DNA from: an uncultured Enterobacter sp.
GTDB taxonomy: Bacteria > Pseudomonadota > Gammaproteobacteria > Enterobacterales > Enterobacteriaceae
Length of the DNA stretch: 9,349 nt
Assembly (NCBI GenBank): GCA_946477805.1
Contig: CAMKZP010000107.1
Span: 1-9,349, forward strand
Direction: 5' to 3'
The first letter of the stretch is position 1, and each line of letters opens with the position of its first letter. The notes under the pieces were generated by a model. That model was not told the DNA's origin. It saw only the letters and a list, made by a program, of their open reading frames with translations, and searched no databases. The translations under genes and the position numbers were made by a program. Shown here piece by piece: positions 6,845 through 9,349 of this stretch.

Positions 6845-7784
6845 CCTGTTGCTTTGCCTGCAGCTTTTGCTGCAGGAGCGCAGCGTCACGAAAGCCGCAA
6901 AACGGATGAGCGTGACGCCGTCCGCGGTGAGTAAATCGCTGGCAAAACTGCGCGACTGGTTCGATGACCCGCTGTTTGTGAAGACGCCCTTAGGGCTGCT
7001 GCCCACCCCGCTGACGGTAAGCCTGGAGCAGGATCTGGCCGACTGGATGCAGATTGGCAATCAGATCCTCGATAAATTCCACCATGACTCCCCCGGCGGG
7101 CTCACGTTTGTGCTCGCCGCCGAAACGCCGCTGATGCTGATCCGCTTTAACGCCCTGCTGGTGCAGGTGAATCAGCGCTATCCTCAGGCGACGGTGAAGA
7201 TGCGCCACTGGGATTACGATTCGCTGGATGCCATTACGCGTGGCGAGGTGGATCTTGGCTTTACCGGCCGTGAAACGCACCCGCGCTCCCGCGAGCTGCT
7301 AAAGCTGATGCCGTGGTTTATCGACTACGAAATCCTGTTCAGCGATCGCCCGTGCGTGTACCTGCGCGAAGATCACCCGGCGCTTCAGGAAGAGTGGAAC
7401 CTGGAGACGTTTCTGCGCTATCCGCACATCAGCATCTTTTGGGAGCGTAGCGATACCTGGGCCCTTGACGAGGTGTTGAAAGAGATGGGACGGGAACGCA
7501 ATATCGCCATGAGCGTGCCCGGCTTTGAACAATCGATGTTTATGGCGGCGCAGCCCGGTCATCACTACATCGCTACCGCGCCGCACTACTGCCAGCACTA
7601 TAATCAGCTCCACCAGCGCAAGCTGATCGCGCTTCCCATCCCCATCGATGAAGCGCAGGCTGAAAAGCTGACCGTGCCTTTCACGCTGATCTGGCATAAA
7701 CGCAACAGCCACAACCCTAAAATCCTCTGGCTCAGGGAGACGATTAAAGCGCTGTACGGTGCTAACGATCCTATTTTTGCCTAA
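6813..7784 (+). CDS. yidZ: LysR-family transcriptional regulator YidZ
   Basis: YidZ is a LysR-type DNA-binding regulator; in E. coli it has been connected with anaerobic nitric oxide tolerance, but its direct targets are poorly known. The product is 323 residues, slightly longer than E. coli YidZ (319). An N-terminal winged helix-turn-helix spans about 8-66, with the typical DLNLLLCLQLLLQERSVTKA and SVTPSAVSKSLAKLR segments. A linker helix follows, then a periplasmic-binding-protein-like effector domain (about 95-300) containing DYDSLDAITRGEVDLGF. The start lies within the 3' end of mdtL (32-nt overlap, other frame) without a clear Shine-Dalgarno, which suggests translational coupling to mdtL. 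LysR genes are more often divergent from a target; here it could be co-expressed with the transporter. No terminator is visible after it. Confidence 0.93.
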   Translation: MKKPISSLDLNLLLCLQLLLQERSVTKAAKRMSVTPSAVSKSLAKLRDWFDDPLFVKTPLGLLPTPLTVSLEQDLADWMQIGNQILDKFHHDSPGGLTFVLAAETPLMLIRFNALLVQVNQRYPQATVKMRHWDYDSLDAITRGEVDLGFTGRETHPRSRELLKLMPWFIDYEILFSDRPCVYLREDHPALQEEWNLETFLRYPHISIFWERSDTWALDEVLKEMGRERNIAMSVPGFEQSMFMAAQPGHHYIATAPHYCQHYNQLHQRKLIALPIPIDEAQAEKLTVPFTLIWHKRNSHNPKILWLRETIKALYGANDPIFA

Positions 7785-7832
7785 GAAAATGTAAAGTTCG
7801 GTCCGCAGGCTTCTCTTACTCCTATTTACTGA

Positions 7833-7861
7833 TTAAAACAAAAGGTAAGTTAGGCGATAAT
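7833..7861 (+). promoter_or_regulatory. Possible sigma-70 promoter for yieEF
   Basis: TTAAAA (7833-7838), a 17-bp spacer and GATAAT (7856-7861) lie in an AT-rich stretch 45 nt before yieE. The -35 matches at 4 of 6 positions and the -10 at 5 of 6. This is the best candidate in the 122-nt gap between yidZ and yieE; no operator was recognised there. Confidence 0.35.
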
Positions 7862-7906
7862 GATGTAACCGTTTAACCGACTACGACCATTATCAGGGAG
7901 CGAAAA

Positions 7907-8653
7907 ATGGCTACGCACTTTGCAAGAGGGATTCTTACAGAAGGGCATCTCGTATCGGCCAGAATATCATCCGCCTGCCACAGTGAAGCGCTCAAACTTC
8001 CTGACCACCGCAGGACGCGTTTTTTAGCCTCCAGGGCGCTTCTCGCCGAGCTGCTGTTTATGCTGTACGGCACCAGCGAGCTGCCGGATATCATCCTCCA
8101 GCCGGGCGGTCGCCCGGTCTTTGCTGACCCGGAGCTGCCCGGCTTTTCCATCGCCTATAGCGGCAATATTATTGGCGTAGCGCTGACCACCGAAGGTGAC
8201 TGCGGGCTGGATATGGAACTCCAGCGCGCGACGCGCAGCTTCCACGGCGCTAACGCGCACGAAGGCTACCCGCTCTCCAGCAACGAAAAGCTGTGGGTGC
8301 GTAACCAGAACGATCCCATTGAAGCCCGAGCCCAGCTTATCACCCTGCGCCAGAGCATTCGCAAGCTGTGCGGCTGCGCGTCAGACGACGCCAGCCTGCT
8401 GCAGCTGCTGCCGGGCTCCGGACGCCTGCGCGCCACCAAAGCCACGCTGGTGGAAGCGCTCAGCGACGCAGAGGACGTGCTGATTTGGTCGATTGCGGTG
8501 ACCCCGGCGATTGAGCGGCTGAAGATCTGGGAATTTGACAGCAAACACGGATGGCGTAGCCTTCCTGATGTACCCGAGCGCGCCAACGAGCCCGCCGCGC
8601 GCCTGATGCGTTTAACCAGTTTACCGGCAGAAAAAGCATTTACCCTTAGCTGA
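7907..8653 (+). CDS. yieE: 4'-phosphopantetheinyl transferase-like protein YieE
   Basis: YieE is related to the Sfp/EntD/AcpT superfamily, which moves phosphopantetheine from CoA to a serine of carrier proteins. The product is 248 residues (E. coli YieE 249). Family features are RFLASRALLAEL (38-49, the CoA-contacting RxxxSR pattern) and GLDMEL (100-105), the counterpart of GIDIE with Mg2+ ligands D102 and E104. The usual WxxKExxxK motif is altered to LITLRQSIRKLCG (144-156): Q149 stands where the catalytic Glu is expected and R148 where Lys is, while K153 and G156 are kept. E. coli YieE is also degenerate here, so this is a family trait and activity is doubtful. An AGGGAG ribosome site (7895-7900) lies 6 nt before the ATG. 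yieF follows after 36 nt, probably in one transcript. Its carrier-protein partner, if any, is unknown. Confidence 0.93.
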   Translation: MATHFARGILTEGHLVSARISSACHSEALKLPDHRRTRFLASRALLAELLFMLYGTSELPDIILQPGGRPVFADPELPGFSIAYSGNIIGVALTTEGDCGLDMELQRATRSFHGANAHEGYPLSSNEKLWVRNQNDPIEARAQLITLRQSIRKLCGCASDDASLLQLLPGSGRLRATKATLVEALSDAEDVLIWSIAVTPAIERLKIWEFDSKHGWRSLPDVPERANEPAARLMRLTSLPAEKAFTLS

Positions 8654-8689
8654 TCCGTTCAGGGTCATCATGATGAAACAGGAGTAATC

Positions 8690-9256
8690 ATGTCTGATAC
8701 GTTGAAAGTTGTTACGTTACTGGGAAGCCTGCGCAAAGGTTCATTTAATGGCATGGTAGCCCGCACCCTGCCACAGCTGGCGCCTGCGGGAATGGAAATC
8801 AGCGCCCTGCCGTCTATTGGCGATATCCCGCTTTACGATGCGGACCTCCAGCAGGAGGAAGGTTTTCCGCAGAGCGTGGAGGCGATTGCAGAGCAAATTC
8901 GTCAGGCTGACGGCGTTGTCATCGTGACGCCAGAGTATAACTACTCGGTTCCGGGCGGGCTGAAGAACGCCATCGACTGGCTGTCCCGTTTGCCTGAGCA
9001 ACCGCTGTCCGGCAAGCCAGTCCTGATCCAAACCAGCTCCATGGGCGCCATCGGCGGCGCGCGCTGTCAGTATCACCTGCGCCAGATCCTGGTGTTCCTG
9101 GATGCGATGGTCATGAACAAGCCGGAATTTATGGGCGGCGTGATCCAGAACAAGGTCGACCCGCAGACGGGTGAAGTGGTGGATCAAAGCACGCGTGACC
9201 ATCTGTCTGGCCAGCTGACGGCGTTTGGGGATTATATTAAGCGGGTGAAAGCGTAA
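8690..9256 (+). CDS. yieF: NADPH-dependent FMN reductase / chromate reductase YieF (ChrR)
   Basis: YieF is a cytoplasmic flavodoxin-fold FMN enzyme that uses NAD(P)H to reduce quinones, chromate and related compounds; its usual physiological role is thought to be protection from oxidative stress. The product is 188 residues, as in E. coli. Visible motifs are the FMN-phosphate loop GSLRKGSFN (12-20), TPEYNYSVPGG (80-90), which binds flavin and forms the active site, followed by LKNAIDWLSR (91-100), and the SSMGAIGGAR segment (116-125). An AGGAG ribosome site lies at 8680-8684, 5 nt before the ATG. It is downstream of yieE; the gap contains a 12-bp palindrome TCATCATGATGA (8665-8676). The gene ends directly against the terminal inverted repeat. 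Confidence 0.96.
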   Translation: MSDTLKVVTLLGSLRKGSFNGMVARTLPQLAPAGMEISALPSIGDIPLYDADLQQEEGFPQSVEAIAEQIRQADGVVIVTPEYNYSVPGGLKNAIDWLSRLPEQPLSGKPVLIQTSSMGAIGGARCQYHLRQILVFLDAMVMNKPEFMGGVIQNKVDPQTGEVVDQSTRDHLSGQLTAFGDYIKRVKA

Positions 9257-9349
9257 GTTAAGTACGAACTGATGCCCTCACCCTGGCCCTTATGTCTTGA
9301 TCTTCTCAAGACATAAGGGCCAGGGTGAGGGCATCAGTTCGTACTTAAC
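9257..9349. repeat. Perfect 44-bp inverted repeat with 5-nt loop at window end
   Basis: Left arm 9257-9300, loop TCTTC 9301-9305, right arm 9306-9349; every one of 44 positions pairs. The left arm starts with GTTAAGTACGAACTGATG and contains CCCTCACCCTGGCCCTTATG. It starts on the base after the yieF stop codon, and the right arm ends on the final base of the window, so the symmetry could continue beyond it. The transcript would fold into a very stable hairpin, but no T-tract is visible, so an intrinsic terminator cannot be claimed. It is either a natural palindrome (intergenic repeat) or a fold-back artefact at a contig end. No open reading frame or transposase accompanies it. Confidence 0.95.

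Noticed and set aside
8741..9202. Minus-strand open frame of 153 codons inside yieF
   Set aside because: Antisense shadow of yieF; the YieF protein is complete and conserved on the plus strand.
9257..9349. Terminal palindrome as insertion-sequence terminal repeats or a CRISPR/integron element
   Set aside because: The arms are separated by only 5 nt, so nothing is carried between them; no target-site duplication, transposase, integrase or repeat-spacer pattern is visible.

Overview
The window is chromosomal DNA from a member of the Enterobacteriaceae. The protein sequences are very close to what I recall for Escherichia coli K-12: RpmH appears to differ at one residue and YidD is nearly identical. 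The gene order is the classical dnaA | rpmH-rnpA-yidD-yidC-mnmE block. The tryptophanase operon that E. coli carries between mnmE and mdtL is absent, and non-coding stretches differ from E. coli. This points to an indole-negative relative of the Enterobacter/Lelliottia type rather than E. coli; the genus is an inference.

Left part (1-1737): the first 378 codons of dnaA on the minus strand, cut by the window edge before the DNA-binding domain IV. A control region of about 600 bp follows, shared with the divergent rpmH operon. It holds a consensus DnaA box, a second DnaA-box match, ten GATC (Dam/SeqA) sites within about 220 bp, dnaA promoter elements and two well-formed sigma-70 promoters for rpmH.

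Middle (1738-5558): rpmH (ribosomal protein L34), rnpA (RNase P protein), yidD (membrane insertion efficiency factor) and yidC (membrane protein insertase) are tightly packed, with 16-nt spacing, 37-nt overlap and 2-nt spacing. They end in a strong intrinsic terminator. mnmE (tRNA U34 modification GTPase) follows.

Right part (5559-9256): mdtL (MFS drug efflux), yidZ (LysR regulator, overlapping mdtL by 32 nt), yieE (4'-phosphopantetheinyl transferase-like protein with a degenerate active site) and yieF/chrR (NADPH-dependent FMN reductase, chromate/quinone reductase family), all on the plus strand.

Right edge (9257-9349): a perfect 44-bp inverted repeat around a 5-nt loop. It begins directly after the yieF stop codon and ends on the last base of the window. 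This is the only strongly anomalous structure here. It is either a remarkable palindrome or a fold-back/contig-end artefact, and the bases beyond 9349 would decide. I see no previously undescribed multi-gene system; apart from the terminal palindrome this is an ordinary core-genome region.
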